From Comamonas sp. Y33R10-2 (GTDB lineage Bacteria; Pseudomonadota; Gammaproteobacteria; Burkholderiales; Burkholderiaceae_C), in the NCBI RefSeq assembly GCF_019355935.1, contig NZ_CP079925.1, positions 2,046,001-2,110,000 on the forward strand: 64,000 bases of DNA. Reading direction: 5' to 3'. Position numbers and translations under genes: made by a program. Positions 45,005 to 56,476 of the stretch are shown in pieces (position 1 is the stretch's first letter; every line of letters starts with the position of its first letter). The notes under the pieces are model-generated. The model searched no databases. It was given only the letters and a program-made list of their open reading frames with translations, and was not told the DNA's origin.

Positions 45005-46186
45005 TCAGCGTTCTGCGTGTGACAAAGTCCAGACCCCGTGGGGCGACTTGCCTACATTGACCTGATTGACAACCTTCTTTTCTACCGTATCAATCACCGA
45101 GAGTTTTCGCGCCCAGCGCGAAGCCACATAAATGTAGCGGCCGTCGGCAGACACATCCATGCAGTCAGGGCCACCCGGCGCTGGATAGTTATCAACCACC
45201 TTGCTGGTCACCATATCAATCTTGCTAATGGTGTTGGCTACGCGGTTGCTCACGTACAGGTGGCGGCCATCTCCCGCAGCGCGAAAGGCATGTGCGCCGG
45301 CAGCTGTCTTGATCTGCCCCACGCTACGCGGCTCGGGGCCTGTGAGGTCAAACTCCTCCACACCATCGCCACCCGTCAGGCCGATAAACAGCTTCTTGCC
45401 ATCCGGGCTGCCATAAAGGTCAGCCGGCATAGCACCTGTGGGTACGCGAGATTTGATGGTCTGCGTGGCGATATCGATAGCCACCAAGGCATCGCTGTCT
45501 TGCATGGTCGAGTACAGCGTCTTGCTTTGCGCATCGATAAACAAGTGGCTAGGCGTTTTGCCGGTGGACACACGCTTGAGCAAAGTTGGCGTATGCGTGG
45601 CCGCATCCCAGCGGTAAAAATCGATGTGATTTAAGCGATTAGCCGCCGTGATGAACCACTTCATATCAGGCGAAAAGCGTAGGTGGTACGGGTCCACAAT
45701 ATCGCGAATCACGCGCTGCACAGCGCCGGTGCGCGGATCGATCAGCGACAGCGAATCACCCAGCGCATTGGCCACGACCAGCGATTTTTCATCTGGCGTC
45801 AGGTACAGGTGATGCGGCTCTTTGCCGGTGGGAATGCGTGACTGCTCTTTCCACGTCAGCGGGTCCACCACGCTGATCGATGCATCAAGAGAATTCAGCA
45901 CAAAAATCGGCGTTGGGCCTTGTACGGCACGCGATGCCTGTGCGGGCATGACGACGGCCGCACGTGCCGGCGTATCAGAGGCCAGTCCAGTTGGCGCAGC
46001 ACTAGCCATTGCAAGCTTTTCAGGCTTTTCTGACTTGGCTGCAGATGACGCCGCGGCCGAAGCAGCTGTCTCCGATTTAAACCCGGGCATGGAGGAAAAA
46101 CCCAGCCAGGCCAGCGCGCCCACACCAACCACCAATGCCACAGCAGCGCCAGTGCGCCCAATAGAAAGACGTCCCACAACCACCAC
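45005..46186 (-). CDS. YVTN-type beta-propeller protein, membrane-anchored
   Basis: This 393-aa protein has an N-terminal membrane segment (about residues 13-30), an Ala/Ser-rich linker and seven-bladed-propeller repeats from about residue 90. Each blade has the SISVVDPLTWKEQSRIPTGK / KSLVVANALGDSLSLIDPRT pattern found in YncE and surface-layer YVTN proteins. Such proteins bind ligands or DNA in the periplasm, and no enzyme motif is visible. The start appears to be a GTG (46186 or nearby), behind a weak AAGAAGG. It is probably a separate unit from the deacetylase gene. Confidence 0.84.
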   Translation of the reverse strand: MVVVGRLSIGRTGAAVALVVGVGALAWLGFSSMPGFKSETAASAAASSAAKSEKPEKLAMASAAPTGLASDTPARAAVVMPAQASRAVQGPTPIFVLNSLDASISVVDPLTWKEQSRIPTGKEPHHLYLTPDEKSLVVANALGDSLSLIDPRTGAVQRVIRDIVDPYHLRFSPDMKWFITAANRLNHIDFYRWDAATHTPTLLKRVSTGKTPSHLFIDAQSKTLYSTMQDSDALVAIDIATQTIKSRVPTGAMPADLYGSPDGKKLFIGLTGGDGVEEFDLTGPEPRSVGQIKTAAGAHAFRAAGDGRHLYVSNRVANTISKIDMVTSKVVDNYPAPGGPDCMDVSADGRYIYVASRWARKLSVIDTVEKKVVNQVNVGKSPHGVWTLSHAER

Positions 46187-46433
46187 CTTCTTAGAATCTC
46201 AGCAGTGTATCCGCGCCAGAGCAGCCACCGCCACCACATGTCAACTGTTTACAGAACTAGCTACCCTACCCACCAGATCATGTCTTTTTCGGGATGGGTT
46301 AGCTCTCTTCAATAGCTGCAAAAATAGGAGCAATTAGTCCATACGCTTCAACTTACTCAATACAAAAGAGACTTGAGTGCTATGAAGTAAAAGGACATAT
46401 TGCTCACTAAATATCGAGCATCATAATTTTATA
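46187..46433. other. Intergenic region holding an interspersed repeat copy
   Basis: There is no gene here. The right half (about 46311-46390) contains AATAGCTGC, then GAGCAATTAGTCCATACG, similar to the copy next to folA. Confidence 0.5.
46311..46390 (+). repeat. Short AT-rich interspersed repeat, copy E
   Basis: It shares AATAGCTGC and AGTCCATACG with copy C (reverse strand, 30920-31023). The right part continues AT-rich and ends TTGAGTGCTATGAAG. Confidence 0.45.
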
Positions 46434-46460
46434 AAAAAAGGAGCCCGAAGGCTCCTTTTT
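46434..46460 (-). terminator. Intrinsic terminator of the phosphoribosyltransferase gene
   Basis: AAAAAGGAGCC pairs with GGCTCCTTTTT around loop CGAA. Confidence 0.94.
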
Positions 46461-46479
46461 GCAAGGCAGAGCAAGAAGC

Positions 46480-47004
46480 TCAGTCCTTCCACTTCTCAGC
46501 AAGCTTTTCAGGGCTCAAAGAGTCGTAGCCCTCGAACGGCTGGTGAATCCATGGGTTGGTACCCAGATAGTCCACCGAGTACTCAGGCTCGAAAGTCGAC
46601 ACACCCTTGGTCCAGATCACGGCGCTGCGCAGCTCCGTGATCGGAGCGTAGTTGGTCTTGAGCATGGAGATCACCGCCTTGAGCGTAGCGCCCGAGTCAG
46701 CCAGATCATCCACCAGCAACACGCGGCCAGCAATTTCACCCTTGGGGGTCGCGATAAAGCGACCAATATCCAGATGGCCTTGCACCGTACCGGCTTCAGC
46801 GCGGTAGGAGCTGGTGGACATGATGGCCAAAGGCTTATCAAAAATGCGGCTCAAGATATCGCCTGGGCGCAGACCACCACGTGCCAAGCACAGGATGGTG
46901 TCAAACTCCCAGCCGGACTGGTGAATCTTCACAGCGAGCTTTTCGATGAGACCGTGGTACTCGTCGTAGCTCACATACAGGTGCTTACCGTCTTCAGTCA
47001 ACAT
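46480..47004 (-). CDS. Phosphoribosyltransferase, purine salvage type
   Basis: This 174-aa enzyme of the PRT type I fold is predicted to join a purine base to PRPP. The PRPP-binding motif is VLLVDDLADSGATLKA at about residues 95-110, preceded by ILCLARGGLRPGDILSR. It is probably a xanthine/hypoxanthine or guanine type; the base is not decided by sequence. It is next to purA, 41 bases downstream, fitting a purine role. Start chosen at ATG 47004, nine bases after AAAGGA; a GTG six bases upstream is too close to that site. Confidence 0.87.
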   Translation of the reverse strand: MLTEDGKHLYVSYDEYHGLIEKLAVKIHQSGWEFDTILCLARGGLRPGDILSRIFDKPLAIMSTSSYRAEAGTVQGHLDIGRFIATPKGEIAGRVLLVDDLADSGATLKAVISMLKTNYAPITELRSAVIWTKGVSTFEPEYSVDYLGTNPWIHQPFEGYDSLSPEKLAEKWKD

Positions 47005-47045
47005 GGGCACAGTTCCTTTGAAATTTCAGTGAAACCCGAGTCCGC

Positions 47046-48446
<1,401 letters not shown>

Positions 48447-48459
48447 TTAGTCAAAAGAC

Positions 48460-49608
48460 TTAAATAGCTTGCACAACCCATTGCCCGCCAATATTGGCAA
48501 GCTCACGGTCGCAGTGAAACTCGTCCACTTCGCTTTCATGCCCTGGCAGTACGCAGACCACCGTCTCGCCCTGTTGGCGCAATGCGCAAATGGCAGCAGC
48601 CACTTGCACGTCATCACCCCAGGGAGCGCGAATGGCTGCCTTGAGCGGACGCTCAGGCACGACAGCCACCAATTGTTTGATATCCAGACTAAAGCCAGCA
48701 GCCGGGCGATTACGCCCAAACACTGCACCGACTTCGTCATAACGGCCACCGCGCACCAGGGCATCGCTGCCGCCTGGCACATAAATCGCAAAGCGCGTGC
48801 CGCTGTAGTAAGAGTAGCCCCGCAGATCAGCCAGATCAAAACTGACCTTGACCCCATCCAGACGCTGCACCAGCCAACGCAAATGCTGCAGCACATCATG
48901 CACACCAGCAACGCGCTGGAGCGCAACTTCGGCCTTATCCAGAACTTCCATTCCACCGTACAGCTGCAGCAAAGCCATCAGGCCTTCACGCGAAGCTTCA
49001 GGGAAGTCGACTGTCAAAGCAGCCAGCTCGGTCGCATCCTTAGAGGCCAGCGCTGCATGCACACCACGCAGCACCTGCTCATCTGCCATCACGCCAGCGA
49101 GCAAACTGCGCACAATGCGCACGTCGGCCAAGTCAACAATGATGTCTTTAACCCCTGCACCCTTGAGGCAGTCGAGCGCCAGAAGCAGCGCTTCCAGATC
49201 GGCCTCAAGACCTTGGTGGCCGTAGATTTCAGCGCCAAACTGGAAAGGCTCTCTTGTCGCTCGCGGGCGATCAGGCAGCGCATGCACCACGGGGCCGCAA
49301 TAGCACAGGCGAGTCACGCCTTTGCGATTGAGCAAGTGAGCATCAATACGCGCCACCTGCTGCGTCATATCGGCACGCAAGCCCATGGTGCGACCAGAAA
49401 TCTGGTCAATCAGTTTGGAGGTTTGAAGGGCAAGAGCTTCGCCTGTACCCGTCAGCAAGGATTCCAGATACTCGAGCATGGGAGGCATGACGAGTTCATA
49501 GCCATAACTGCGTGCAGTATCGAGTAATCCTCGACGCAATTCTTCGATGTGCCGTGCCTCGGAAGGCAAAACATCGGCAATGTGATCCGGCAGGACCCAA
49601 GCAGACAT
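48460..49608 (-). CDS. hisZ: ATP phosphoribosyltransferase regulatory subunit
   Basis: This 382-aa paralog of histidyl-tRNA synthetase forms a complex with the short form of HisG in the first step of histidine synthesis. It has the class II fold marks [40 protein letters not shown] and [10 protein letters not shown], but lacks the anticodon-binding domain of HisS. Its presence predicts a short-type HisG elsewhere in the genome. The arrangement hisZ-purA downstream of DUF2065 is typical of Burkholderiales. Confidence 0.95.
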   Translation of the reverse strand: MSAWVLPDHIADVLPSEARHIEELRRGLLDTARSYGYELVMPPMLEYLESLLTGTGEALALQTSKLIDQISGRTMGLRADMTQQVARIDAHLLNRKGVTRLCYCGPVVHALPDRPRATREPFQFGAEIYGHQGLEADLEALLLALDCLKGAGVKDIIVDLADVRIVRSLLAGVMADEQVLRGVHAALASKDATELAALTVDFPEASREGLMALLQLYGGMEVLDKAEVALQRVAGVHDVLQHLRWLVQRLDGVKVSFDLADLRGYSYYSGTRFAIYVPGGSDALVRGGRYDEVGAVFGRNRPAAGFSLDIKQLVAVVPERPLKAAIRAPWGDDVQVAAAICALRQQGETVVCVLPGHESEVDEFHCDRELANIGGQWVVQAI

Positions 49609-49700
49609 GGAGAATGGGGAGGCTGTTAAAAACGTGATTCTACCGGCTTTGCCAGCCCTCCCAAATTTGGGTCATAAGGCCTAGCCAATCTCGGCAGTAT

Positions 49701-49889
49701 TTATAGCAAGGCCAGCGTGATGAAGCCTGCTGCGATACATAGCAATCCATAAAAACGTAGCTGCCCGTCTTTTAGCTGCATTAGCTGCATAAACATCTGC
49801 CGCCATTGCTTGGGGGCCAGCAAAGGCAAGAGCCCCTCAAGCACCAAGACCATGCCCATCGCCATTCCTAAAGACGCCCACCAATCCAT
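49701..49889 (-). CDS. DUF2065 small membrane protein
   Basis: This 62-aa protein has two membrane segments (about residues 5-24 and 44-61) and the family pattern LGMAMGMVLVLEGLLPLLAP and LRFYGLLCIAAGFITLALL. Its function is unknown. DUF2065 genes are regularly found beside hflC. GGGAGTG precedes the ATG. A terminator separates it from hflC here, so it probably belongs to the transcript of hisZ. Confidence 0.9.
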   Translation of the reverse strand: MDWWASLGMAMGMVLVLEGLLPLLAPKQWRQMFMQLMQLKDGQLRFYGLLCIAAGFITLALL

Positions 49890-49906
49890 TTACGCACTCC
49901 CAAAAT

Positions 49907-49935
49907 AAACAATGGCCCTCAAAGGGCCATTGTTT
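49907..49935 (-). terminator. Intrinsic terminator after hflC
   Basis: A perfect 12-bp stem, AAACAATGGCCC/GGGCCATTGTTT, has a five-base loop and is followed on the reverse strand by ATTTT. Confidence 0.9.
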
Positions 49936-49954
49936 CAATTTGCATCAAAGATGC

Positions 49955-50845
49955 TTATTTATTGCCTGAACCGCCGCTGCGATAAGCCTTAAAGAATTCG
50001 CTTTGCGATGGATCGAGCACCAGCACATCGCTCTTCTTGGAGAAGCTTTCCTTGTAAGCATCAAGGCTGCGATAGAACTGCGCGAACTGCGGGTCTTTGC
50101 CAAAAGATTCGGCATAAACACGAGCCGCTTCAGCATCGCCCTCACCCTTGATCTTCTGGGCATCGCGGTAAGCATTGGCAACGGTGATGTCACGCTGACG
50201 ATCAGCCTCAGCGCGAATCTTTTCGCCTTCGGCAGCACCGGTAGAGCGCAGCTCGTTCGCTACACGCTTGCGCTCAGCTTCCATACGGCGATAGACAGAC
50301 TCGGTAATGGTTTCGGCGTAATCCACGCGGGTAATACGCACGTCCACAATGTCCACACCCCAAGGCTTGGCACCGCGCACGGTCTCCAGCACTTCGCGCT
50401 TGACGTCAGACATCAGCGTTTCGCGCTTGGAAGATAGCAACTCACGCACAGTGCGGCGGTTGATTTCTTCCTGGAAAGCATTGCGCACGACGCGGTTGAG
50501 CTGCATGGCCCCTGCCGACTCATCCAAGCCCACGTTACGGATGTACTCCGAAGGCTCAGAGATGCGCCAGCGCACATACCAGTCAATCACCACGCGCTGC
50601 TTTTCAGCCGTCAGCATGGGTTCTGTATCCGTGCTGTCCAGCGTCAACAAACGCTTGTCGATGTAACGCACGTTCTGAAATGGAGGAGGCATCTTCCAAT
50701 TCAGACCAGGCTCGGTGATCACTTCCTTGATCTGACCGAGCGCATAAACCACGCCAAACTGGCGCTGATCCACCACAAACAGGGTGGAGCTCAACAAACC
50801 CAGCAACACGAGAATGCTGGTGACAAAAAATCCAATTCGATTCAC
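49955..50845 (-). CDS. hflC: Protease modulator HflC
   Basis: This 296-aa SPFH/band-7 protein has an N-terminal membrane anchor (about residues 5-25) and a periplasmic domain. With HflK it surrounds and restrains the FtsH protease. Family features are LFVVDQRQFGVVYALGQIKE, ITEPGLNWKMPPPFQNVRYI and the heptad-rich AEGEKIRAEADRQRDITVAN region. TAGGAG lies five to nine bases before the ATG, and hflK ends 11 bases upstream, so both are co-expressed. Confidence 0.96.
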   Translation of the reverse strand: MNRIGFFVTSILVLLGLLSSTLFVVDQRQFGVVYALGQIKEVITEPGLNWKMPPPFQNVRYIDKRLLTLDSTDTEPMLTAEKQRVVIDWYVRWRISEPSEYIRNVGLDESAGAMQLNRVVRNAFQEEINRRTVRELLSSKRETLMSDVKREVLETVRGAKPWGVDIVDVRITRVDYAETITESVYRRMEAERKRVANELRSTGAAEGEKIRAEADRQRDITVANAYRDAQKIKGEGDAEAARVYAESFGKDPQFAQFYRSLDAYKESFSKKSDVLVLDPSQSEFFKAYRSGGSGNK

Positions 50846-50856
50846 TGCATTGACTC

Positions 50857-52245
50857 CTAGCGTGCGTCACGATCGCGGCTACGGGCATCGCGGGTGCGAG
50901 CGTCGCCTGCGGGATTGGGTACTACACGAACAGCGGCAGGAGTCGTCGAAGCGGCCCCAGCGGCTGCATCACCCGAAGCGGCAGGTGCAGTCGCACCTCC
51001 CACACCCTGCATGATCTTGTCCAGCGGCAAGTACAGCAAGTTCGAGCCTTGGCGCGACTCGACCATCACCTTGGTCACGTTGCTGTACACCTGCTGCATC
51101 GCATCAAGGTACAGACGATCACGTGTGACTTGAGGTGCTTTCTGGTACTCGGTGTAAATCGAGCTAAAGCGACCTGCATCACCTTGGGCCTGAGCGACGA
51201 TCTTGGCCTTGTAAGCCTGAGACTCTTCACTCAAACGGGAAGCAGTACCTGTTGCACGAGGCACCACGTCGTTGGCATAAGCCTGAGCTTCATTTTTGGC
51301 ACGCTCACGCTCTTGACCAGCCTTGAGCACATCGTCAAAAGAGGCCTGCACCTGCTCGGGCGGGCGAACGCCGCCTTGCTGCATATTGATGCCAACCACT
51401 TCAACGCCCACCTTGTAGCGATCCAAAATGGACTGCATCAGGTCACGTACGCGGGGGGCAATCTGGTCACGCTCTTCAGCCAAGGCCGTGTCCATCTTCA
51501 TCTTGCCCACCACCTCACGCACGGCTGATTCAGCAACCTGAATCACGGCTTCCGAAGGGCTGCGGCTTTCGAACAGCCAAGCGCGTGCATCACCCAGGCG
51601 ATATTGCACAGCGAACTTGATTTCAACGATGTTCTCGTCTTCAGTCAGCATCGCCGATTCACGCAAGCCGGTGCTACGCACGATGTTATCGCTACCCACA
51701 TCCGCAGAGCGAATCTGCGAGACATAGACCAACTCATGCTTTTGCAAAGGGTAAGGCAATCGCCAGTTAAAGCCTGCGCTCACCGTACTCTTGTACTTGC
51801 CAAATTGGGTGATGACAGCCTGCTGACCTTCTTGCACGATGAAAAAGCCGGTACCCAGCCAAATCAGCAGCGCAACACCCGCAATCAGGAACACGCCTTT
51901 GCCGGGATTGAAAGGTTCTGTCGGCTGACCGCCACTGCGCGAAGGAGGTGCGCCACGGCCATTGCCGGAGCCACCACCGAACAGACCCGAGAGCTTGCGA
52001 TTGAGATCACGCCAGACTTCTTCCAAATCAGGCGGCTGACCGCCTTGCTGAGAAGGTGGCCGAGGACGCTGCTCCGGAGCAGGAGGTGGCGAAGGACGCT
52101 CCCCCTCAGGTGCCGAGTTATCGGGCTTGGAGCTATCTTCGTTTTGATTATCGCCACGACCCCAACGAGGGTCGTTCAAATTGAACATCCCGCGAAGGCG
52201 TTGCGGCAGCACCGCCAGGCGATGGACGCGTTGTGAAAAATTCAT
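50857..52245 (-). CDS. hflK: Protease modulator HflK
   Basis: This 462-aa partner of HflC has a Pro/Gly-rich cytoplasmic N-terminus (PSPPPAPEQRPRPPSQQGGQ), a membrane segment near residue 120 (GVFLIAGVALLIWLGTGFFI), and an SPFH domain with VQEGQQAVITQFGKY and VNMQQGG-like segments (EVVGINMQQGGVRPPEQVQ). The Ala-rich C-terminal tail is low in complexity. Start chosen at 52245 (MNFSQRVHRL), because the segment up to LRGMFNLNDPRWG is common in related species. hflX lies 77 bases upstream. Confidence 0.95.
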   Translation of the reverse strand: MNFSQRVHRLAVLPQRLRGMFNLNDPRWGRGDNQNEDSSKPDNSAPEGERPSPPPAPEQRPRPPSQQGGQPPDLEEVWRDLNRKLSGLFGGGSGNGRGAPPSRSGGQPTEPFNPGKGVFLIAGVALLIWLGTGFFIVQEGQQAVITQFGKYKSTVSAGFNWRLPYPLQKHELVYVSQIRSADVGSDNIVRSTGLRESAMLTEDENIVEIKFAVQYRLGDARAWLFESRSPSEAVIQVAESAVREVVGKMKMDTALAEERDQIAPRVRDLMQSILDRYKVGVEVVGINMQQGGVRPPEQVQASFDDVLKAGQERERAKNEAQAYANDVVPRATGTASRLSEESQAYKAKIVAQAQGDAGRFSSIYTEYQKAPQVTRDRLYLDAMQQVYSNVTKVMVESRQGSNLLYLPLDKIMQGVGGATAPAASGDAAAGAASTTPAAVRVVPNPAGDARTRDARSRDRDAR

Positions 52246-52322
52246 GCGAGACGTCTCTGTATTTTCAAAAAGAGATGGACCATGGCTAGCATTGTGCCCA
52301 ATAGGGGCCTAAGCCCCTAGTG

Positions 52323-53519
52323 TTATGCGTCGTCGTCAGAGGACATCCAGGACATATCGCCCCGGGCCGCCACTTCTTCGCTTGCTGCCTCTTCACGTAC
52401 CTTTAAAACCCGGTCCGTCAACATTTGCCTCACTTGCACCAGCCCTTGCCCAGTACGAGCACTGACAAACACACGCGGCACTAGTACGCCATCGAGCTCG
52501 TACATATCCTGCAACTCGGCAGGCATCAGTTCGGGCTCAATCGCATCCAGTTTGTTGAAGACCAGAATCTGCGGCACATCATCAGCCCCAATTTCAGCCA
52601 GAACTTTTTGAACTTGTTGTATTTGTTCTGGGAAGCCGGGATTAGATGCATCCACGATATGCAGCAGCAGGTCGGCGTCAATCGCCTCCTGCAAAGTGGC
52701 CTGAAAAGCATCCACCAAACCATGCGGCAAATCGCGAATAAAACCAACCGTATCTGACAAAGACACTGATTCCTCAGCCTCGACCAGATACATCTGTCGG
52801 GTTGTCGTATCCAGCGTGGCAAACAGCTGATCCGCAGCGTAGGCGCGAGCCTTGACCATGGAGTTAAACAGCGTGGACTTGCCGGCGTTGGTGTAGCCAA
52901 CCAGAGAAATATTAAAAACATCGCGGCGCGAGCGCTGACGACGTTGCGTGGTGCGCTGCTTTTTGACCTTCTTCAAACGCTCTTTGGTGCGCTTGATAGA
53001 TTCGTCAATCATGCGGCGATCCAGCTCAATTTGCTTTTCACCGGGGCCACCACGACCACCGATACCGCCAGCCTGACGCTCCAAGTGACTCCAGCGGCGC
53101 ACAAGGCGGGTGCTGATGTATTGAAGTCTAGCCAGCTCAACCTGCAATTTACCTTCGTGGCTACGCGCACGCTGGGCAAAAATTTCCAGGATCAGCATGG
53201 TTCGGTCGTTGACCGGCATCTGGATATGACGCTCAAGATTGCGCTGCTGCGCAGGGCTCAAGGACTGGTCAAACCAGACTTCCTTGGCGCCATGCATTTG
53301 GGCCAGCATGCGGATTTCATCCGCCTTGCCGCTACCCACAAACAGAGATGGATCAGGGGCTTTACGCTTGCAAGTCAAGCGCGCCACGGGTTGCAAGCCA
53401 GCAGTCTGAGCCAGCAGGCCCAACTCTTCCAGCTCATCGTCAAAATGGGGAACGCCAAAATCCACGCCAACCAGCAAGACTGGCGCAGACGCGGAACGCT
53501 CAAAGGATTCAGAACTCAA
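52323..53519 (-). CDS. hflX: GTPase HflX
   Basis: This ribosome-associated GTPase rescues or splits stalled ribosomes. The protein is about 398 aa from a proposed TTG start at 53519 (SSESFERSASAP), with ACAGG a few bases upstream. The frame has no ATG at its 5' end, and another TTG lies at 53573. The N-terminal HflX domain shows FVGSGKADEI and ARSHEGKLQVELARLQY with GGRGGPGEKQIELDRR. The G domain has the P-loop LVGYTNAGKSTLFN, DTVGFIRDLP and FNKLDAIE. It lies 59 bases after hfq. Confidence 0.95.
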   Translation of the reverse strand: MSSESFERSASAPVLLVGVDFGVPHFDDELEELGLLAQTAGLQPVARLTCKRKAPDPSLFVGSGKADEIRMLAQMHGAKEVWFDQSLSPAQQRNLERHIQMPVNDRTMLILEIFAQRARSHEGKLQVELARLQYISTRLVRRWSHLERQAGGIGGRGGPGEKQIELDRRMIDESIKRTKERLKKVKKQRTTQRRQRSRRDVFNISLVGYTNAGKSTLFNSMVKARAYAADQLFATLDTTTRQMYLVEAEESVSLSDTVGFIRDLPHGLVDAFQATLQEAIDADLLLHIVDASNPGFPEQIQQVQKVLAEIGADDVPQILVFNKLDAIEPELMPAELQDMYELDGVLVPRVFVSARTGQGLVQVRQMLTDRVLKVREEAASEEVAARGDMSWMSSDDDA

Positions 53520-53578
53520 ATACCTGTCCCGTAGGGTAAGCCACGCCGGGCAAGCCGGCGGGCGTTGACGCAAAAAGA

Positions 53579-53839
53579 TTAAGAAGCAGCTGCTTCAGCG
53601 TCGTTATCAGCCGGTGTAGCGGCCGAGAAGTTCACGGCGCGGCCGGGAACGATGGTGGAGATTGCGTGCTTGTAAACCATCTGGGTCACAGTGTTGCGCA
53701 GCAGCACAACGTATTGGTCAAAAGACTCAATCTGGCCTTGCAACTTGATACCGTTGACCAAGTAGATGGAAACGGGCACATGTTCACGACGCAGTGCGTT
53801 CAGGAACGGATCTTGGAGGAGTTGGCCTTTGTTGCTCAC
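53579..53839 (-). CDS. hfq: RNA chaperone Hfq
   Basis: This 86-aa hexameric RNA chaperone helps small RNAs pair with mRNAs. The Sm1 segment ([40 protein letters not shown]) and the Sm2 motif [12 protein letters not shown] are intact. The C-terminal tail is short and Ala-rich. The start codon is GTG (53839), supported by GGAG a few bases upstream; no ATG is available in frame. It stands between der and hflX, as usual in this order. Confidence 0.98.
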   Translation of the reverse strand: MSNKGQLLQDPFLNALRREHVPVSIYLVNGIKLQGQIESFDQYVVLLRNTVTQMVYKHAISTIVPGRAVNFSAATPADNDAEAAAS

Positions 53840-53942
53840 GATATTCTCCGTGTTCGAGGAGTGTTGTTGTAAACCGACACGTTAACACAGCCCTTGGGAA
53901 AACCAATTCAAAAAGGGTTTTCCCCTAGGCTTATGACAACCC

Positions 53943-55283
53943 TTAATCCTTGTCAGCGTAAGGATTATGGGAAGTTTTCAAGTCAATGCGCAACGGGGTT
54001 CCCACAAGGTTGAATTCCTTGCGGAAACGACCTTCAAGGAAGCGCTTGTAGGCATCGGTGACATGCTCCAGAGAATTTCCATGCACCACGATGATGGGTG
54101 GATTCATGCCGCCTTGGTGAGCGTAACGCAGCTTAGGACGGTAAGCACCGACCTTCTTAGGCGTCTGGAACTGAGTGGACTCCAGCAAAATGCGCGTCAA
54201 CACAGGAGTAGGCATCTTGCAGGTAGCTGCACGGTGGGCCTGAATAATCGACTTCCATAGCGGCTCAATCCCTTGGCGCTTGATCGCCGAGATGTAATGC
54301 ATGGGCGCAAATTTCAGGAAAGACAGTCGCGTCTCAATGGAGCGCTCCAGCATCTGGCGCTGGTAATCGTCCACGGCATCCCACTTGTTGATCGCCAGAA
54401 CCACTGAGCGACCGCTTTCCAAGATAAAGCCCGCAATGTGCGCATCCTGATCGGTCACGCCCGCTGTCGCATCAATCAGCAGCAGCACCACATTAGCGCC
54501 TTCAATGGCTTGCAGCGTCTTGACCACGGAGAACTTCTCAATGGCCTCAAACACCTTGCCCTTGCGGCGCAAACCTGCGGTATCGATCAGCTCGAACTTT
54601 TGACCATTGCGCTCAAAAGGCACAGTGATCGCATCGCGCGTCGTTCCCGGCATGTCAAAGGCCACCAGACGCTCTTCACCCAGCCAGGTGTTGATCAGCG
54701 TGGACTTGCCAGCATTGGGGCGGCCGGCAACTGCCAAGCGCACAGGGCGCTGGTCTTCATCACCAAGGACCTCTTCTACAGCCTCTGGCAGATTGAGCAT
54801 GCCCAAAGCCAGATCAACCAAATCGCGCACACCTTGACCATGAGCGGCAGAGACGGCTTGAACCTCGCCCAAACCTAGCTCATAGAACTCGGTCAATTGC
54901 AGGCCATCCTTCATGCCTTCAGCCTTGTTGGCCACCAGCAGCGTGGGCTTGCCCAAGCGACGCAGGTACTTGCCAATTTCATGGTCTTGACCAGAAAGGC
55001 CAGCACGGGCGTCGAGCACAAACACCACGACATCCGCTTCAGCAACGGCTTGTTGCGTCTGCTTGGCCATCTCTTTGAAGATGCCGCGCGATGCGTCAGG
55101 CTCGAAACCACCGGTATCGATGACGATGTACTCGTGCTTGCCCTGACGGCCTTGACCGTAGTGGCGGTCACGCGTCAACCCTGCAAAGTCAGCGACGATG
55201 GCATCTCTCGACTTAGTGAGTCGATTGAACAGCGTCGACTTGCCCACATTGGGGCGCCCTACCAGGGCAATAACTGGCTTCAT
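53943..55283 (-). CDS. der: Ribosome biogenesis GTPase Der (EngA)
   Basis: This 446-aa protein with two G domains in tandem matures the 50S subunit. The first P-loop is [18 protein letters not shown] near residue 8, and the second is [20 protein letters not shown] near residue 185. Each has DTAG/DTGG and NKAE/NKWD motifs. The C-terminal KH-like domain ends [15 protein letters not shown]. It lies 15 bases after bamB, in one long unit of reverse-strand genes. Confidence 0.98.
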   Translation of the reverse strand: MKPVIALVGRPNVGKSTLFNRLTKSRDAIVADFAGLTRDRHYGQGRQGKHEYIVIDTGGFEPDASRGIFKEMAKQTQQAVAEADVVVFVLDARAGLSGQDHEIGKYLRRLGKPTLLVANKAEGMKDGLQLTEFYELGLGEVQAVSAAHGQGVRDLVDLALGMLNLPEAVEEVLGDEDQRPVRLAVAGRPNAGKSTLINTWLGEERLVAFDMPGTTRDAITVPFERNGQKFELIDTAGLRRKGKVFEAIEKFSVVKTLQAIEGANVVLLLIDATAGVTDQDAHIAGFILESGRSVVLAINKWDAVDDYQRQMLERSIETRLSFLKFAPMHYISAIKRQGIEPLWKSIIQAHRAATCKMPTPVLTRILLESTQFQTPKKVGAYRPKLRYAHQGGMNPPIIVVHGNSLEHVTDAYKRFLEGRFRKEFNLVGTPLRIDLKTSHNPYADKD

Positions 55284-55298
55284 TCCAAAAACAATCTA

Positions 55299-56474
55299 TC
55301 AATCAGGCTTGAAGCCATACACCGTACCGCTACGGCTGACGACTACCAAAGTATTGGCAGCCACAACCGGCGACGTGGCAGCTCCCGCCTTGTCAGTTTC
55401 CAAACGGGCCAATGCAGAGCCATCTTCACGCGAGAGCATATGCACTGTCCCAAAATCATCCGCCAGCACCACGGAGCGTCCCAGCACCAAAGGTGCGGTC
55501 AGCTTGCGGTACTGCAACTTATCGATGGACCACAGGCGCTGGCCATCATTACGATTCCATGCTTGCACCGTGCCATTGCTTTCAGCGCCAAACACGGCTT
55601 GCGCATCGCCAGAAACACCATCGCTACCCTTGGACACTTGAGTCCAGCGCACATTGGCATTACTGACATCCACACAACCAATCGATGCTTGGAATGCGCG
55701 AGCACAAACACTGTTATCCACACGGCTAATGGGGCCGACCAAATCAACCAGTCGCTCCACATCATTGGTGCCGCGAGGTGCAGCCAAAGGTGACATCCAG
55801 CGCACAGCACCCGTATCCGGATCCACTCCAGCCAAACGGCCAGAGACCCCTACAACCAGATTATTACCAACCGCCTGCAAAACACCGGGCTGTCGCAAAA
55901 TAAGCGGCTCATTGCTGGGGCCTTCAACCGCCCACAGCTCGCGACCGGTATTGCCATCAAATGCAGCCAGCGAACGATCCGCTGCCATCACGAACACTCG
56001 CCCACCAGCCACCAGAGGCGGCGTATAGACCGCAGCATTCAGCGACTGCTTCCAAACCTGCTTGCCTTCGGCAAACACCATCAACTGGTTGCTGCGGGTA
56101 ACGACAGCAGTACGCTGGCCATCACTGCCGGCGCCAGTCGTCAGCGCTTCGCCGGGGCTGAACTTGCTCACTTGACGACCTGTGCTGCCATCCAGCGTTG
56201 TCACGCTGCCATCCTTGGTCACCACGGTTACGTTGTTACCCTGCACCAAAGCAGGCATAGCCAACGGCACTTCGCTACCGAGCTTGACCGACCAAGCCTG
56301 ATTCACCGCAATCTTGCCGGGGTTAGCCCCCAGATCTTGAGGCTTGGGCTTGTCTTTGCTGCCAAACATGGAGCAAGCGGCTAGCGAAGCAGCCATAACC
56401 GTCAATACGAGAACGCGGGCTGCAGATTTCGCTGCAGGAGCAACCGATTTCATTGGATGGGCAGAAGTCTTCAA
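55299..56474 (-). CDS. bamB: Outer-membrane assembly lipoprotein BamB
   Basis: This beta-propeller lipoprotein of the BAM complex helps insert outer-membrane proteins. It is 391 aa if read from TTG 56474, or 384 aa from ATG 56453. The TTG has GGAGA seven bases upstream, inside the end of yfgM, so coupling with yfgM is likely. The lipobox LAAC gives the mature N-terminus. PQQ-like blades include DGSVTTLDGSTGRQVSKFSP, DRSLAAFDGNTGRELWAVEG and EDGSALARLETDKAGAATSP. Confidence 0.95.
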   Translation of the reverse strand: MKTSAHPMKSVAPAAKSAARVLVLTVMAASLAACSMFGSKDKPKPQDLGANPGKIAVNQAWSVKLGSEVPLAMPALVQGNNVTVVTKDGSVTTLDGSTGRQVSKFSPGEALTTGAGSDGQRTAVVTRSNQLMVFAEGKQVWKQSLNAAVYTPPLVAGGRVFVMAADRSLAAFDGNTGRELWAVEGPSNEPLILRQPGVLQAVGNNLVVGVSGRLAGVDPDTGAVRWMSPLAAPRGTNDVERLVDLVGPISRVDNSVCARAFQASIGCVDVSNANVRWTQVSKGSDGVSGDAQAVFGAESNGTVQAWNRNDGQRLWSIDKLQYRKLTAPLVLGRSVVLADDFGTVHMLSREDGSALARLETDKAGAATSPVVAANTLVVVSRSGTVYGFKPD

Positions 56475-56476
56475 GA